A DNA stretch of 49,412 nucleotides from an uncultured Prevotella sp. (GTDB taxonomy: Bacteria > Bacteroidota > Bacteroidia > Bacteroidales > Bacteroidaceae). Made by a program: the position numbers and the translations under genes. This document shows positions 25,705 to 34,195 of this stretch, one piece after another. How positions within the stretch are numbered: the stretch's first letter is position 1; every line of letters starts with the position of its first letter. The stretch lies in assembly GCA_937906495.1 (NCBI GenBank), contig CALCVT010000038.1, positions 1-49,412 on the forward strand, in the 5' to 3' direction. The notes beneath the pieces were generated by a model. The model searched no databases. It saw only the letters and a program-made list of their open reading frames with translations, and was not told the DNA's origin.

Positions 25705-25707
25705 CCC

Positions 25708-26022
25708 ATGTATTCAGTACTTGTGATTTTGGCTGTCATCGTAGCAATTTTGCTTACCTTAGTTGTGCTCATTCAAGAGTCGAAGGGCGGTGGACTGGCA
25801 TCAAACTTTGCTGCGTCGAACCAAATTATGGGCGTGCGCAAAACAACCGACGTTGTCGAAAAAGCCACTTGGACGCTTGCCGCTATTTTGGTCATTCTTT
25901 CGGTAGCAACAATCTTCTTTGCACCCCGTGGAACAGATTCAAGCAGCGTAGTAACAACAACAACACCTGCTGCTCCGACTGCCCCTGTAGCCCCGGCGGC
26001 ACCCGCAACTCCTGCCAAGTAA
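25708..26022 (+). CDS. secG: Preprotein translocase subunit SecG
   Basis: This 104-residue protein stimulates SecA-driven export through SecYE. It has two membrane helices (about 2-22 and 53-72) joined by the conserved cytoplasmic loop LIQESKGGGLASNFAASNQIMGVRKTTDVVEKATW. An Ala/Pro/Thr-rich tail (about 80-104) follows, common in Bacteroidetes. It is the last gene of the operon, and its start lies four bases after the TPR gene's stop. Confidence 0.94.
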   Translation: MYSVLVILAVIVAILLTLVVLIQESKGGGLASNFAASNQIMGVRKTTDVVEKATWTLAAILVILSVATIFFAPRGTDSSSVVTTTTPAAPTAPVAPAAPATPAK

Positions 26023-26057
26023 CAAGAGATTTTAGTGCAGAAACACCACATATTTAG

Positions 26058-26122
26058 TAAGAGTTTAAGAGTTTATCTGTGCCGCCTGTTTGAGGTGTGC
26101 ATTATAGACTTTTAAACTCTTA
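26058..26122 (+). other. Inverted repeat between secG and ugd
   Basis: TAAGAGTTTAA (26058-26068) is complementary to TTAAACTCTTA (26112-26122) around a 43-base loop. ATGCTTTTATATC follows. It may serve as the secG terminator or as a leader hairpin for ugd, whose ATG is 33 bases away. Confidence 0.45.
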
Positions 26123-26154
26123 TGCTTTTATATCAGATTAAGAACTCTTGCTTT

Positions 26155-27471
26155 ATGAAGATTGCTATAGTCGGAACCGGTTATGTCGGACTCGTTTCGG
26201 GAGCTTGTTTTGCTGAAATGGGTGTTGAAGTAACTTGTGTTGACGTTAACGAAGAGAAGATAAAAAATTTACAGCAAGGCATTATACCAATTTATGAGCC
26301 AGGGCTGGAGGAGATGGTTGTGCGTAACCATCGCGAAGGACGTTTGCAATTTACCACGTGTCTTGCTGAATGTCTGGATAATGTCGAGGCCGTGTTCAGT
26401 GCAGTAGGTACGCCACCCGATGAAGATGGGTCGGCCGATCTTTCCTACGTGCTCGGTGTGGCACGCGAGGTTGGTGCAAACATGAAGCATTATTTAGTGG
26501 TTGTAACCAAGAGTACAGTGCCTGTGGGTACAGCACAATTGGTTAAGCAAGCTATTCAGAGCGAACTTGACAAGCGGGGCGAGGATATACATTTTGATGT
26601 AGCATCAAATCCTGAGTTTTTAAAGGAAGGCGCTGCGGTAAAAGACTTTATGAGTCCCGACCGGGTAGTAGTTGGTGTAGAGAGCGAGCGTGCCCGCCGA
26701 TTGATGGAGCGTTTGTATGCACCATTTATGTTGGTGAGCAATCGCTTGTTGTTTACAGATATTCCTTCGGCCGAGATGATTAAGTATGCAGCCAACTCAA
26801 TGTTGGCTACGCGCATCTCGTTTATGAACGACATTGCCAACTTGTGTGAATTGGTGGGCGCAGATGTCAACATGGTACGTAAGGGTATAGGTTCAGACAC
26901 CCGTATAGGGTCGAAGTTTCTTTATCCAGGCTGTGGTTATGGTGGATCTTGTTTTCCAAAGGATGTAAAGGCACTTATAAAGACAGCCGAGCAAAATGGT
27001 TATCAAATGCGTGTGCTTCGTGCAGTGGAGCAAGTAAATGAAGAGCAGAAGTCAGTGCTCTTCCGTAAACTCGCGGCACACTTTGAAGGACATTTGCAAG
27101 GTAAAACCATTGCATTGTGGGGGTTGGCTTTCAAGGCTGAGACCGACGATATGCGCGAGGCAACCTCGCTCGTCACGATTGATTGTTTGCTCCGGGCTGG
27201 ATGTACAGTACGTGTGTACGATCCTGTAGCCATGAACGAGTGTCGTCGTCGTTTGGGCAATCAGGTTGTTTATGCCCGCGATATGTACGATGCCGCATTG
27301 GGAGCCGATGCTTTGTTGCTGCTCACAGAATGGAAGCAGTTCCGTTTGCCTTCGTGGCAGGTGGTTTTACGTTCAATGAACCATCCGGCTGTTTTTGACG
27401 GGCGTAATATTTACAACCCTGAAGAAATGCGTAGTTTCGGTTTCTTTTATACTTCTATAGGCCGTCCTTGA
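26155..27471 (+). CDS. ugd: UDP-glucose 6-dehydrogenase
   Basis: This 438-residue enzyme oxidises UDP-glucose twice with NAD+ to UDP-glucuronate, a precursor for capsule and other surface glycans. The ATG at 26155 is chosen because the Rossmann motif MKIAIVGTGYVGLVSGACFAEMG begins there; the upstream 11 codons are not conserved-looking. The catalytic Cys is in FLYPGCGYGGSCFPKDVKAL (around residue 257-276). The N-terminal NAD, central dimerisation and C-terminal UDP-binding domains are all full length (LWGLAFKAETDDMREA near 317-332). The gene is separated from secG by 132 bases and is not in a polysaccharide cluster. Confidence 0.95.
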   Translation: MKIAIVGTGYVGLVSGACFAEMGVEVTCVDVNEEKIKNLQQGIIPIYEPGLEEMVVRNHREGRLQFTTCLAECLDNVEAVFSAVGTPPDEDGSADLSYVLGVAREVGANMKHYLVVVTKSTVPVGTAQLVKQAIQSELDKRGEDIHFDVASNPEFLKEGAAVKDFMSPDRVVVGVESERARRLMERLYAPFMLVSNRLLFTDIPSAEMIKYAANSMLATRISFMNDIANLCELVGADVNMVRKGIGSDTRIGSKFLYPGCGYGGSCFPKDVKALIKTAEQNGYQMRVLRAVEQVNEEQKSVLFRKLAAHFEGHLQGKTIALWGLAFKAETDDMREATSLVTIDCLLRAGCTVRVYDPVAMNECRRRLGNQVVYARDMYDAALGADALLLLTEWKQFRLPSWQVVLRSMNHPAVFDGRNIYNPEEMRSFGFFYTSIGRP

Positions 27472-27654
27472 TGTGGCAGCGCTTTGTTGTTGTTGCATCG
27501 TGAGCAATATCAGGTATCCAAAGCGTTTTGAATCAAGTGCAGAGGTTCATGCAGCCACTGTTTTTGAGTACCGGCAAGGTTGCTTTGCTGCGAGTGTCTG
27601 GCTGTGGGCGGGCGTTTGGAGCAAAGTAACCTTTCATTGTAGCATTACCCAGCT

Positions 27655-28767
27655 ATGTTTCGTATTGTATTTTCAGCATTCATTTTTCTGTATTTTGCAT
27701 TGGCTCAAGCCGATGTGATTGCCTATCTGTGCAGCATTGTCAGGGGCCTTCCGGTTGTTCCGTATCCATGGCTTGCGGCCATGGTGCTGACAGTTGTTTT
27801 TATGTTTTTGTGTAGCAGGTTGGAGCGCCTTCTTGTTCGCAAGTCGGTTTGTGGTTTGTGGGCTTATGTGCTTATGTCATGGCTTGCTGCCTTTGTGGTT
27901 AGTTTACCATTTGCAACACCTGTTTATCAGCTTATGTTGGCTGTAGCAGCACTTATGTCAGGGTGGTTACTGATACGGTGGAAGCAGTATTTAAGTCGTA
28001 ACGATAAGCATACAGCAACTTTATGGAGTCAGTTCATGCCTGCTGCAGTCGAGTTATTGGTGCTTTGTCTATATATGGGCATTGGTGCAGCAGCTACCGA
28101 TTTAGAGCATTTCGAGTTGCGTAGTGCGCAATCCTTGCAGTGTGGTAATCCTGACGAGGTTCAAACGATTGGCCAAAAGTCGTATGTAACCTCCCATCGC
28201 CTTTTTGCTTTGCGCTGTTATGCGCTTTCGTGTTCTGCATCCAAGGGTCTGGGACATCACATTTTTGCACAGCCTGTGCCAGCAGGCAATAGTAGTAATC
28301 TGCTTTTTCCCGACGATGAACGCCAGCAATTAACTTTTCCGTGCGCGAATCAAGAGCAGTTGTTAGGCGGTAAGGCACGTGCTGGCGAGGCTGTTTTGGA
28401 TTATTTGAAACGTTCTGCTTATGCTGCTCATAAGTCCGGATATTCCCATGCTCGTTGGGTTGCCGATTATTATTTGTGTGGTTTGTTGCTCGAGCGTAAA
28501 CTTGATTTGTTTGCCCATGAAATAGCGTTCTTTTATTCAGCCGAGGTTGCTAGTCGCAGTTTACCGACCTATTATGCACAAGCATTAGTTTTTTATACCC
28601 GCACCCGGATGCATCCGGTTTTAGTATATCATGATGCGGCTGTCGAAGCCAATTTCCATGATTATCTGACACTGCGTGACAGTTATTCCCACCCGGTTGA
28701 ACGAGCTAACCGCTTGAGGCGTACTTATGGCGATACCTATTGGTGGTGGTATACTTATTCTAAATAG
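27655..28767 (+). CDS. Multi-pass membrane protein, possibly DUF6057-like
   Basis: This 370-residue protein has about five hydrophobic helices in its first 150 residues, followed by a soluble, helical part with no clear catalytic motif. In this region SGYSHARWVADYYLCGLLLERKLDLFAHEIAFFYSAE looks like a TPR-type pair. The C-terminus ends in RLRRTYGDTYWWWYTYSK, an aromatic tail similar to what I remember for DUF6057 proteins of Bacteroides, though that match is from memory. The helix-hairpin-helix gene follows 26 bases later. Function is unknown. Confidence 0.65.
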   Translation: MFRIVFSAFIFLYFALAQADVIAYLCSIVRGLPVVPYPWLAAMVLTVVFMFLCSRLERLLVRKSVCGLWAYVLMSWLAAFVVSLPFATPVYQLMLAVAALMSGWLLIRWKQYLSRNDKHTATLWSQFMPAAVELLVLCLYMGIGAAATDLEHFELRSAQSLQCGNPDEVQTIGQKSYVTSHRLFALRCYALSCSASKGLGHHIFAQPVPAGNSSNLLFPDDERQQLTFPCANQEQLLGGKARAGEAVLDYLKRSAYAAHKSGYSHARWVADYYLCGLLLERKLDLFAHEIAFFYSAEVASRSLPTYYAQALVFYTRTRMHPVLVYHDAAVEANFHDYLTLRDSYSHPVERANRLRRTYGDTYWWWYTYSK

Positions 28768-28793
28768 AGGTGGTCTTGTAAAAAGAAGAAATT

Positions 28794-29696
28794 ATGTTTA
28801 GATTGCCGGATGATGATCTTCGCGCATTGGTCGTTTCGGCCATGTTATTGGGCGTAGCCGTATGTGTTGCAGTAGGTGTTGTATGCTGCAGTGAAGAATC
28901 GGTCAATGATCAGATACAGTTAAGCGATAAAGCTATCAACGAAGCATTGAATTTGCCAGACGATTTGCTAGGAAATCCAGACCAAGCACCACAGCTGTCG
29001 TCCAGCCTGTTTATGTTCGATCCTAACGAGGCAGATTCTGCAACCTTGCTTCGATTGGGATTGCGTTCATGGCAGGTACGTAACATGCTGAAGTATCGGC
29101 AGAAGGGAGGTCGTTGGCGTTCGCCTGATGATTTCAGGCGTCTGTATGGCCTTTCGTCCGAGGAATTTGAGCGTTTACGACCATATATCCGCATAGCGCC
29201 CGACCATCGGAGCGAGATGCTTGCCGACCATGCAGAAAGTAAGCCCTATGGCACCCCTATGCCCGAGGAACCGCGCTTTGAACGTCAGGAAAAGTATGCC
29301 GAAGGTACAGTTGTCCAGCTCAATCAAGCCGATACTGTGAGTTTGAAGCACATACCAGGTATCGGAAGCTATTATGCTCATAAAATTGTGAAGTATCGTG
29401 AGCGTTTGGGTGGTTTTGTCAGTGTAGGGCAGGTAGCCGAAATCGAAGGCTTGCCGGCTGGCATTGTGCGATGGTTTAATGTAGAGCCTCAGCCCAGCCT
29501 CAGGCGTATTCGTATCAACCATGCTACCTTCAAGGAGTTAGTTCGCCATCCCTATCTGTCGTATGAGCAAACCAAGGTTATAGTTAATCACATTCGTCGC
29601 TACGGGCCGCTCCATTCCTGGAGCGACCTGCGGCTATATACCGACTTTACAGATAAAGACTTTGAGCGCCTTACACCTTATATTGTCTTTGATTGA
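28794..29696 (+). CDS. ComEA-like helix-hairpin-helix DNA-binding protein
   Basis: This 300-residue protein has an N-terminal hydrophobic segment (about 14-32) that should anchor it in the membrane. Three HhH-type modules follow: FDPNEADSATLLRLGLRSWQVRNMLKYRQKGGRW (about 75-110), LNQADTVSLKHIPGIGSYYAHKIVKYRERLGGF (about 177-210), and INHATFKELVRHPYLSYEQTKVIVNHIRRYG (about 241-272). The middle one is the most canonical, with the hairpin IPGIGSYYA. Such proteins bind double-stranded DNA without sequence preference, and ComEA uses this in DNA uptake. The third module lacks the GxG hairpin. A competence role is possible but not shown. Confidence 0.85.
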   Translation: MFRLPDDDLRALVVSAMLLGVAVCVAVGVVCCSEESVNDQIQLSDKAINEALNLPDDLLGNPDQAPQLSSSLFMFDPNEADSATLLRLGLRSWQVRNMLKYRQKGGRWRSPDDFRRLYGLSSEEFERLRPYIRIAPDHRSEMLADHAESKPYGTPMPEEPRFERQEKYAEGTVVQLNQADTVSLKHIPGIGSYYAHKIVKYRERLGGFVSVGQVAEIEGLPAGIVRWFNVEPQPSLRRIRINHATFKELVRHPYLSYEQTKVIVNHIRRYGPLHSWSDLRLYTDFTDKDFERLTPYIVFD

Positions 29697-29769
29697 GTTC
29701 GTGTTGTTAGCGTAGGCGCAGTGTATATAAGCATAATGAGTGTTTAGGAGCACAATAGGCTATAACAGA

Positions 29770-29817
29770 GAAAGGTGTACTTAACTGACCCATATGAGTT
29801 GGCTAAGTACACCTTTC
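29770..29817. terminator. Bidirectional terminator between convergent genes
   Basis: GAAAGGTGTACTTA (29770-29783) pairs perfectly with TAAGTACACCTTTC (29804-29817). TTTGTTATG follows on the plus strand. It separates the HhH gene from the convergent small acidic protein. Confidence 0.85.
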
Positions 29818-29840
29818 TTTGTTATGCTTTAAACTTTAGT

Positions 29841-30284
29841 TTATTCTTTGATGCTCAATTCTTCCCAAAATTTTTCAAGGTCGCTGTCGAGTCCCTGCAT
29901 CAAGTCTCCGCTAATAACGATGGTATCATCGTCAACAAGGTAAAGGTCGGTTATGGTTTCGTGGTCTTCGCCCATAAGTACATAGGAGTAGGGCTTCAGT
30001 ACAGCAACCTCTTCGGTAACATCTTTGATGCGTTTGATGGCGTCTGTTAGAATGGGCTGTATGTTCTCGTAGAAGTGCTCTTCTTGATTGCCCAACCAGT
30101 CTTCAATCACACAGCGGGTTAGTTCGTTGTCATCGTCGTCGAACACCCGCAGTTCTGCACTTTCCTGTTTAACCTGCAAATATAAGTCAGTAAGAGGCAT
30201 GCATTCAACATCTTTCGGAAATTTAGAGGCTGCTTTGCGTAGGGCACGTTCAATTTGCTGGTAAGTTTGTTCAGTGGCTATCAT
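29841..30284 (-). CDS. Small acidic conserved protein, function unknown
   Basis: This 147-residue soluble protein is rich in Asp and Glu. The sequence is alpha/beta in character: a helix at the start (TYQQIERALRKAASKFP), a strand pair with acidic turn (AELRVFDDDDNELTRCVI), a helical centre, and a C-terminal strand-helix (TIVISGDLMQGLDSDLEKFWEELS). I do not recognise a family. A -7-like element for the minus strand (complement of 30393-30400, TATCTTTG) lies 109 bases upstream. It is monocistronic and divergent from the hexosaminidase gene. Confidence 0.75.
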   Translation of the reverse strand: MIATEQTYQQIERALRKAASKFPKDVECMPLTDLYLQVKQESAELRVFDDDDNELTRCVIEDWLGNQEEHFYENIQPILTDAIKRIKDVTEEVAVLKPYSYVLMGEDHETITDLYLVDDDTIVISGDLMQGLDSDLEKFWEELSIKE

Positions 30285-30392
30285 AGCTGTCGTGAGTTTT
30301 AAAGTGTATAATTCTTATCCCATGCCTGGAGTCGTTATTCAATAGTGCGCAGTAAGTGAGTTCCTGTGCAACTCCAGCCGCTTAGGAGCATC

Positions 30393-30400
30393 CAAAGATA
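30393..30400 (-). promoter_or_regulatory. -7 element for the small acidic protein gene
   Basis: The complement of 30393-30400 reads TATCTTTG, an exact -7 match. No -33 TTTG is seen. It lies back to back with the plus-strand -7 at 30443-30450. Confidence 0.55.
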
Positions 30401-30442
30401 CGTTTTTTTTAGAATGGAAACCTTCATACTGCCGTTTTTTCT

Positions 30443-30450
30443 TATCTTTG
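30443..30450 (+). promoter_or_regulatory. -7 element for the hexosaminidase gene
   Basis: The sequence TATCTTTG is an exact -7 match 26 bases before the start codon. This gives a very short leader. The -33 region is weak. Confidence 0.65.
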
Positions 30451-30476
30451 CTTGACAAAATACGTGTATTTGAATC

Positions 30477-32498
30477 ATGAAAACAGTTTTTTCTTACCTT
30501 TTGTGTAGTGCTTTTCTTCTTCCGTCTTTAAATGTGCAGGCACAAGTGCTTTTACCTAAACCCCGTTTACAAGAAATGCGTAAAGGTACCTTTCGTACAG
30601 ATCGCCCCTTTCGAATAGAGAATCAGGTTGGAGAGGAAGTGCAGAATCCTTACGATTCGTTTTTGACAGCAGCAACAGCGCACGATGGCAGTTTGAAACG
30701 TGTCGTGCGCTACCTGCGTGCAGAATCAGTTCCATCACCCGAGGCTTATATGCTCAACGTATCGGTCGATACCATTGAGATAAAAGCATCTGACCGGATG
30801 GGTTTTTTGCGAGCTGCCCAGACCTTGCGTCAACTGCACACAGCTAAAGGAGTGGCCTGTTGCTATATACAAGATGAGCCAGCTTACCCCTGGCGGGGGG
30901 TGATGCTCGATGTTTCGCGTCACTTCTTCCCAATAGATTTTATCAAGAAGCAGGTAGATGTGCTGGCCGCGTATAAAATTAACCGCTTGCATCTTCATCT
31001 GACTGATGCAGCCGGCTGGCGTATGGAGATAAAGCGTTACCCGCGTTTAACTTCGATAGCAGCCTGGCGTACCGATTCGCTCTGGAAAACCTGGTGGAAT
31101 AATGGTAAGCGCCATTATGCAACCTCTGGTACGCCGGGAGCATACGGCGGATATTATACGCAAAGCGAGTTGCGCGATCTTGTGACGTATGCGGCTAATC
31201 GGGGTATAACCGTTGTGCCCGAAATCGAGATGCCGGCACACTCAGAAGAGGTGCTGACTGCTTATCCCGAGCTTTCGTGTACACATGAACCTTACAAGCA
31301 GGCCGACTTCTGTCCGGGAAGTGTGGCTACTTACGACTTTTTGGAGCACGTGCTCGAGGAGGTCATGGATGTATTCCCTTCTACCTATATTCATGTGGGT
31401 GGCGATGAGGCAGCTAAGGCTTCGTGGCCTTCGTGCCCGCTCTGTCAAGCTAAGATGAAGGAACTTGGCATCAATAAAGTTGATGGTCTGCAAGCCCATT
31501 TAATTACCCACATGGGTAAATTCCTGGCTAAGCACGGACGTCAGCTCGTAGGATGGGATGAGGTAATAGCAGGCGACTTGGCTGATAATACCACAGTAAT
31601 GGTATGGCGTGGAACCGAAAAAGCACGCGAAGCTATTGAGCACGGATATGATGTAGTTCTCTCGCCCGGATCGTACTGCTACCTTGATAGTTATCAGGAT
31701 GCACCGCCTACACAGCCCGAAGCCATAGGTGGTTATCTGACACTCGAAAAGGTATACAACTATGTGCCTGGAGACGATTTGCCTGAGAATTTTCGTAAGC
31801 AAGTTAAAGGAGTGCAGGGTAATTTATGGACCGAATATGTTCCAACCGAAGCGCAGGCTGAATACATGCTCTACCCGCGTACGCTTGCTCTTGCTGAAAT
31901 AGGTTGGAATGGTACGGCAAAAAAAGATTATGCAGAGTTCCGGCAGCGTGCAGTCTGGCAGACTGAGTGGTTGCGTAAACAGAAAAATGTGCATGCTTTT
32001 GATCTGAAAAAGGAAGTGGGCGAACGTATTGCCAAAATGAAACCGCTCAAGCACAAGGCTTTGGGTGCAAAAGTAATTTATGCTATTCCTGCAAGCGAGG
32101 CTTATCGGGCGGCCGGTGATGCTACGCTTACTGACGGTTTACGTGGAGGATGGGCCAATAATGATGGACGCTGGCAAGGCTTTATCAGTGGTAACCGCTT
32201 GGATGTAACCATTGATTTAGGAAAGGTTCAGAAGGTAAGTAGTGTCTCGAATGACTTTATACAGGTGTGTGGTCCTGAAATTTACTATCCGTCACAATAC
32301 ATCGTTTCGCTTTCGGTAGATGGTCAAAACTTTGAAGAGGTTTACAATTATCGTGAGAAGTCGGAGAAAACCATCAATCCCAATGTACGCACTTACAGGT
32401 GGAAAGGACGTGCAAAGCAGGCTCGTTATGTTCGTGTGCAGGCCCTGCCTTCTGACTACGGAGGCTGGGTATTTACAGACGAGGTAGTGGTTGAATAA
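30477..32498 (+). CDS. GH20 beta-N-acetylhexosaminidase with C-terminal discoidin-like domain
   Basis: This 673-residue exported enzyme should remove terminal beta-linked GlcNAc or GalNAc from glycans, probably mucin or N-glycan sources. A signal peptide (1-22) leads to an N-terminal GH20b domain (about 24-135) and the catalytic barrel (about 136-490). The catalytic Asp-Glu pair is in HVGGDEAAK (D310, E311), used for substrate-assisted catalysis. LHLHLTDAAGWRMEIKRYP and the Trp-rich NLWTEYV and GWNG segments line the sugar site. The last 130 residues resemble a F5/8 type C (discoidin) sugar-binding domain. It is not part of a visible PUL (no SusC/SusD nearby). Confidence 0.93.
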   Translation: MKTVFSYLLCSAFLLPSLNVQAQVLLPKPRLQEMRKGTFRTDRPFRIENQVGEEVQNPYDSFLTAATAHDGSLKRVVRYLRAESVPSPEAYMLNVSVDTIEIKASDRMGFLRAAQTLRQLHTAKGVACCYIQDEPAYPWRGVMLDVSRHFFPIDFIKKQVDVLAAYKINRLHLHLTDAAGWRMEIKRYPRLTSIAAWRTDSLWKTWWNNGKRHYATSGTPGAYGGYYTQSELRDLVTYAANRGITVVPEIEMPAHSEEVLTAYPELSCTHEPYKQADFCPGSVATYDFLEHVLEEVMDVFPSTYIHVGGDEAAKASWPSCPLCQAKMKELGINKVDGLQAHLITHMGKFLAKHGRQLVGWDEVIAGDLADNTTVMVWRGTEKAREAIEHGYDVVLSPGSYCYLDSYQDAPPTQPEAIGGYLTLEKVYNYVPGDDLPENFRKQVKGVQGNLWTEYVPTEAQAEYMLYPRTLALAEIGWNGTAKKDYAEFRQRAVWQTEWLRKQKNVHAFDLKKEVGERIAKMKPLKHKALGAKVIYAIPASEAYRAAGDATLTDGLRGGWANNDGRWQGFISGNRLDVTIDLGKVQKVSSVSNDFIQVCGPEIYYPSQYIVSLSVDGQNFEEVYNYREKSEKTINPNVRTYRWKGRAKQARYVRVQALPSDYGGWVFTDEVVVE

Positions 32499-32739
32499 AC
32501 AGCTACGTTGATTGGCAAAATCGTAACTTTGAACAAAGAATGAATGCAGTTTAGCAGTTGCTTTTCTTAAAGCAGACTGATAGTTTACGACCTTTTGCTT
32601 ACCTGTTGCTATATATACAAAAAATCAATAGAGTGCTTTTTCTTGATTCTTGGGGAATAGTTCAAGATTTTTATGTACATTTGAATATCCAAAAGCAAGG
32701 TAATAAATTTTTTAGATTGTATTGACAGTAAAACAGAAT

Positions 32740-32778
32740 GTCCCGACCGATAAAAATATTGGTCGGGACGCTTTTTTT
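32740..32778 (+). terminator. Strong intrinsic terminator far from a gene end
   Basis: A 13-bp stem (GTCCCGACC/GGTCGGGAC plus GATA/TATT) with tetraloop AAAA at 32740-32769 is followed by GC and T7 (32772-32778). It is 241 bases after the hexosaminidase stop. Either the hexosaminidase mRNA has a long 3' tail, or a small RNA is made from the intervening region. Confidence 0.85.
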
Positions 32779-32818
32779 GCTGTGATGTGCCAGTTTCTGC
32801 CCCCTGCAACCGTTTTTT

Positions 32819-32875
32819 CTATCGGGGCGATAGAAAATTCTGTCGCTTCGATAGAATTTTCAGTCGCCCCAGTAG
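32819..32875. repeat. Long imperfect palindrome (possible mobile repeat element)
   Basis: GGGGCGA (32824-32830), AAAATTCT (32834-32841) and GTCG (32842-32845) pair with CGAT (32849-32852), AGAATTTT (32853-32860) and TCGCCCC (32864-32870), leaving loop CTT; CTA/TAG extends the outside. The same core also reads as short direct repeats of a GATAGAA(A)ATT word. It resembles a REP/MITE-like element, but I cannot see other copies in this window. Confidence 0.65.
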
Positions 32876-32878
32876 GTT

Positions 32879-32894
32879 TTGTTAGGCCTAACAA
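32879..32894. repeat. Perfect 16-bp palindrome
   Basis: TTGTTAGGCCTAACAA equals its own reverse complement. It lies four bases after the long imperfect palindrome. It could be a dimeric repressor site or part of the same element. Confidence 0.6.
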
Positions 32895-33108
32895 TAGGTA
32901 TTTCGGGTGTTCCGAGGAGTTTGAACTCTATATGTGCACCAGCATAGCACAGGCAAAAGTTAGATTTAATGAACCTCGGGATAAATACTTATAATTGAGT
33001 ATGGGAGCGCACAGGTAGTGTAGAAACAATTATAAAGCAGTGACTGCGGAATACAAAAGGTTGTGTGTATTCTCTTTACAATTGCTGAAGGGGAACTCTT
33101 GGTGTAAA

Positions 33109-33140
33109 AAAAGTCTCACTATCAATGTAGCGAGACTTTT
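33109..33140 (-). terminator. Terminator of the DUF4369 lipoprotein gene
   Basis: On the minus strand a 9-bp AAAAGTCTC/GAGACTTTT stem (33109-33117 with 33132-33140) is followed by a run of seven T. It lies 49 bases downstream of the gene's stop codon. Confidence 0.8.
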
Positions 33141-33188
33141 ATCGGTTGTTGCTGTGTTGTTTAATTCAAACTATTTACTTTACCATCA

Positions 33189-33950
33189 TTATGGACATGA
33201 AAAGGTAATAGTAGTAGTAACTTCTGTAGGCATAGGGTACTCAGACTGCACCGTTACGCGTGTTTGCGCCTGTTCAACGTAATTTCGCACGTAGGGATTA
33301 TTCATAAAACTTTTGGGAGCTTTTTGAATGATTTGACGAATTTGTTCTGTTATGATGGGCGACGGATACTGGCTGCAGAGTAGCATAAAAAAACCAGGTC
33401 CAAGCACGTTATCATAGTTATCCATCACAAATTTTGTTTCGAGTTCTTCGGTTTTTCGGTGCAATTCTTGCGCCTTTTTTCCTAATCGGTTGTGGATTTC
33501 TTCAGGGTTGACTCCTTCACGCATCAGGCGGATGGTTTTTTGCTGGAGTTCCCACATTTCGTTGTCCAGTCTGTTTCGTCTTTTAAAAAAGGTGTAGAGT
33601 TTTTCGTTAAGTGGTCCTCCACTAACTCTTTGAGCTACGTTATCTACCTGGATATTGAGGTTTCCATTTTCAATAACCAAAGGCATGACGCATTGGTTCC
33701 CGCTATAGAGCATGGCCAGCATAACAGAGTCAACGTCGCCTACAAAGTTGAAGCGTCCGTGCACTACTTTACACGAGTCTAAACATACCGAAGAGGCCTG
33801 CATGGTTTTGTTGCTGGTATCGGTAGTTACGCGCAGGTAGAGCATTCGTCCGTCCAGACAGGGAACAGAAGAGTTTCCTGCTATATTATATTGCTCTGCA
33901 CACGAGGTAAACAATAGAAGAAATGAGAGTGTGAGTAGAACTTTGTCCAT
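33189..33950 (-). CDS. DUF4369-type lipoprotein
   Basis: This 253-residue protein has a lipoprotein signal with lipobox LLFTSC (Cys 17). Residues about 25-120 match the DUF4369 N-terminal domain: MLYLRVTTDTSNKTMQASSVCLDSCKVVHGRFNFVGDVDSVMLAMLYSG, then VIENGNLNIQVDN. The second half is helical (RNRLDNEMWELQQKTIRLMREGVNPEEIHNRLGKKAQELHRKTEELETKFVMDNYDN). In longer relatives a thioredoxin-like domain follows, but this protein stops before it, so no redox motif is present. Role unknown; envelope location is likely. A -7-like TATATTTG (complement of 34061-34068) lies 111 bases upstream. Confidence 0.83.
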   Translation of the reverse strand: MDKVLLTLSFLLLFTSCAEQYNIAGNSSVPCLDGRMLYLRVTTDTSNKTMQASSVCLDSCKVVHGRFNFVGDVDSVMLAMLYSGNQCVMPLVIENGNLNIQVDNVAQRVSGGPLNEKLYTFFKRRNRLDNEMWELQQKTIRLMREGVNPEEIHNRLGKKAQELHRKTEELETKFVMDNYDNVLGPGFFMLLCSQYPSPIITEQIRQIIQKAPKSFMNNPYVRNYVEQAQTRVTVQSEYPMPTEVTTTITFSCP

Positions 33951-34195
33951 GAGCTATTGTATGAAAGCGTTCTTTGGTAATGCTGTTTCAAGTGCGTGAG
34001 CTGTTGCTCATAAGATGTTCACTTGTGCAGCATATCGGTAAATCTCTATGAATACACGGACAAATATACAACCTTCGGTTTGATAAGTCATACCTTTAGG
34101 GCTAAAACTCGTGTTGCTTAAATCTTTTTTGAGAAATGTCCCAAAGGTTGCGAATAAAGGATGTAAGATTTTCACAAATCACCGAAGATTTTAAA

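Larger units (their letters stand above)
32499..33188. other. Intergenic region with clustered palindromes
   Basis: No gene is supported in these 690 bases. There is a weak hairpin with T5 (32641-32672), an intrinsic terminator (32740-32778), a long imperfect palindrome (32819-32875), a perfect 16-bp palindrome (32879-32894) and the terminator of the minus-strand lipoprotein gene (33109-33140). A -7-like TAACTTTG lies at 32524-32531. Open frames of 60-90 codons across the palindromes exist on both strands, but their sequences are simply the repeats translated. Confidence 0.6.

Noticed and set aside
32722..32994. 90-codon plus-strand frame and 60-codon minus-strand frame over the palindromes
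   Set aside because: Both simply translate the inverted repeats, and a strong terminator lies inside the plus-strand frame.
33040..33282. 80-codon plus-strand frame opposite the DUF4369 gene
   Set aside because: It is antisense to the lipoprotein gene's 3' end and runs through its terminator.
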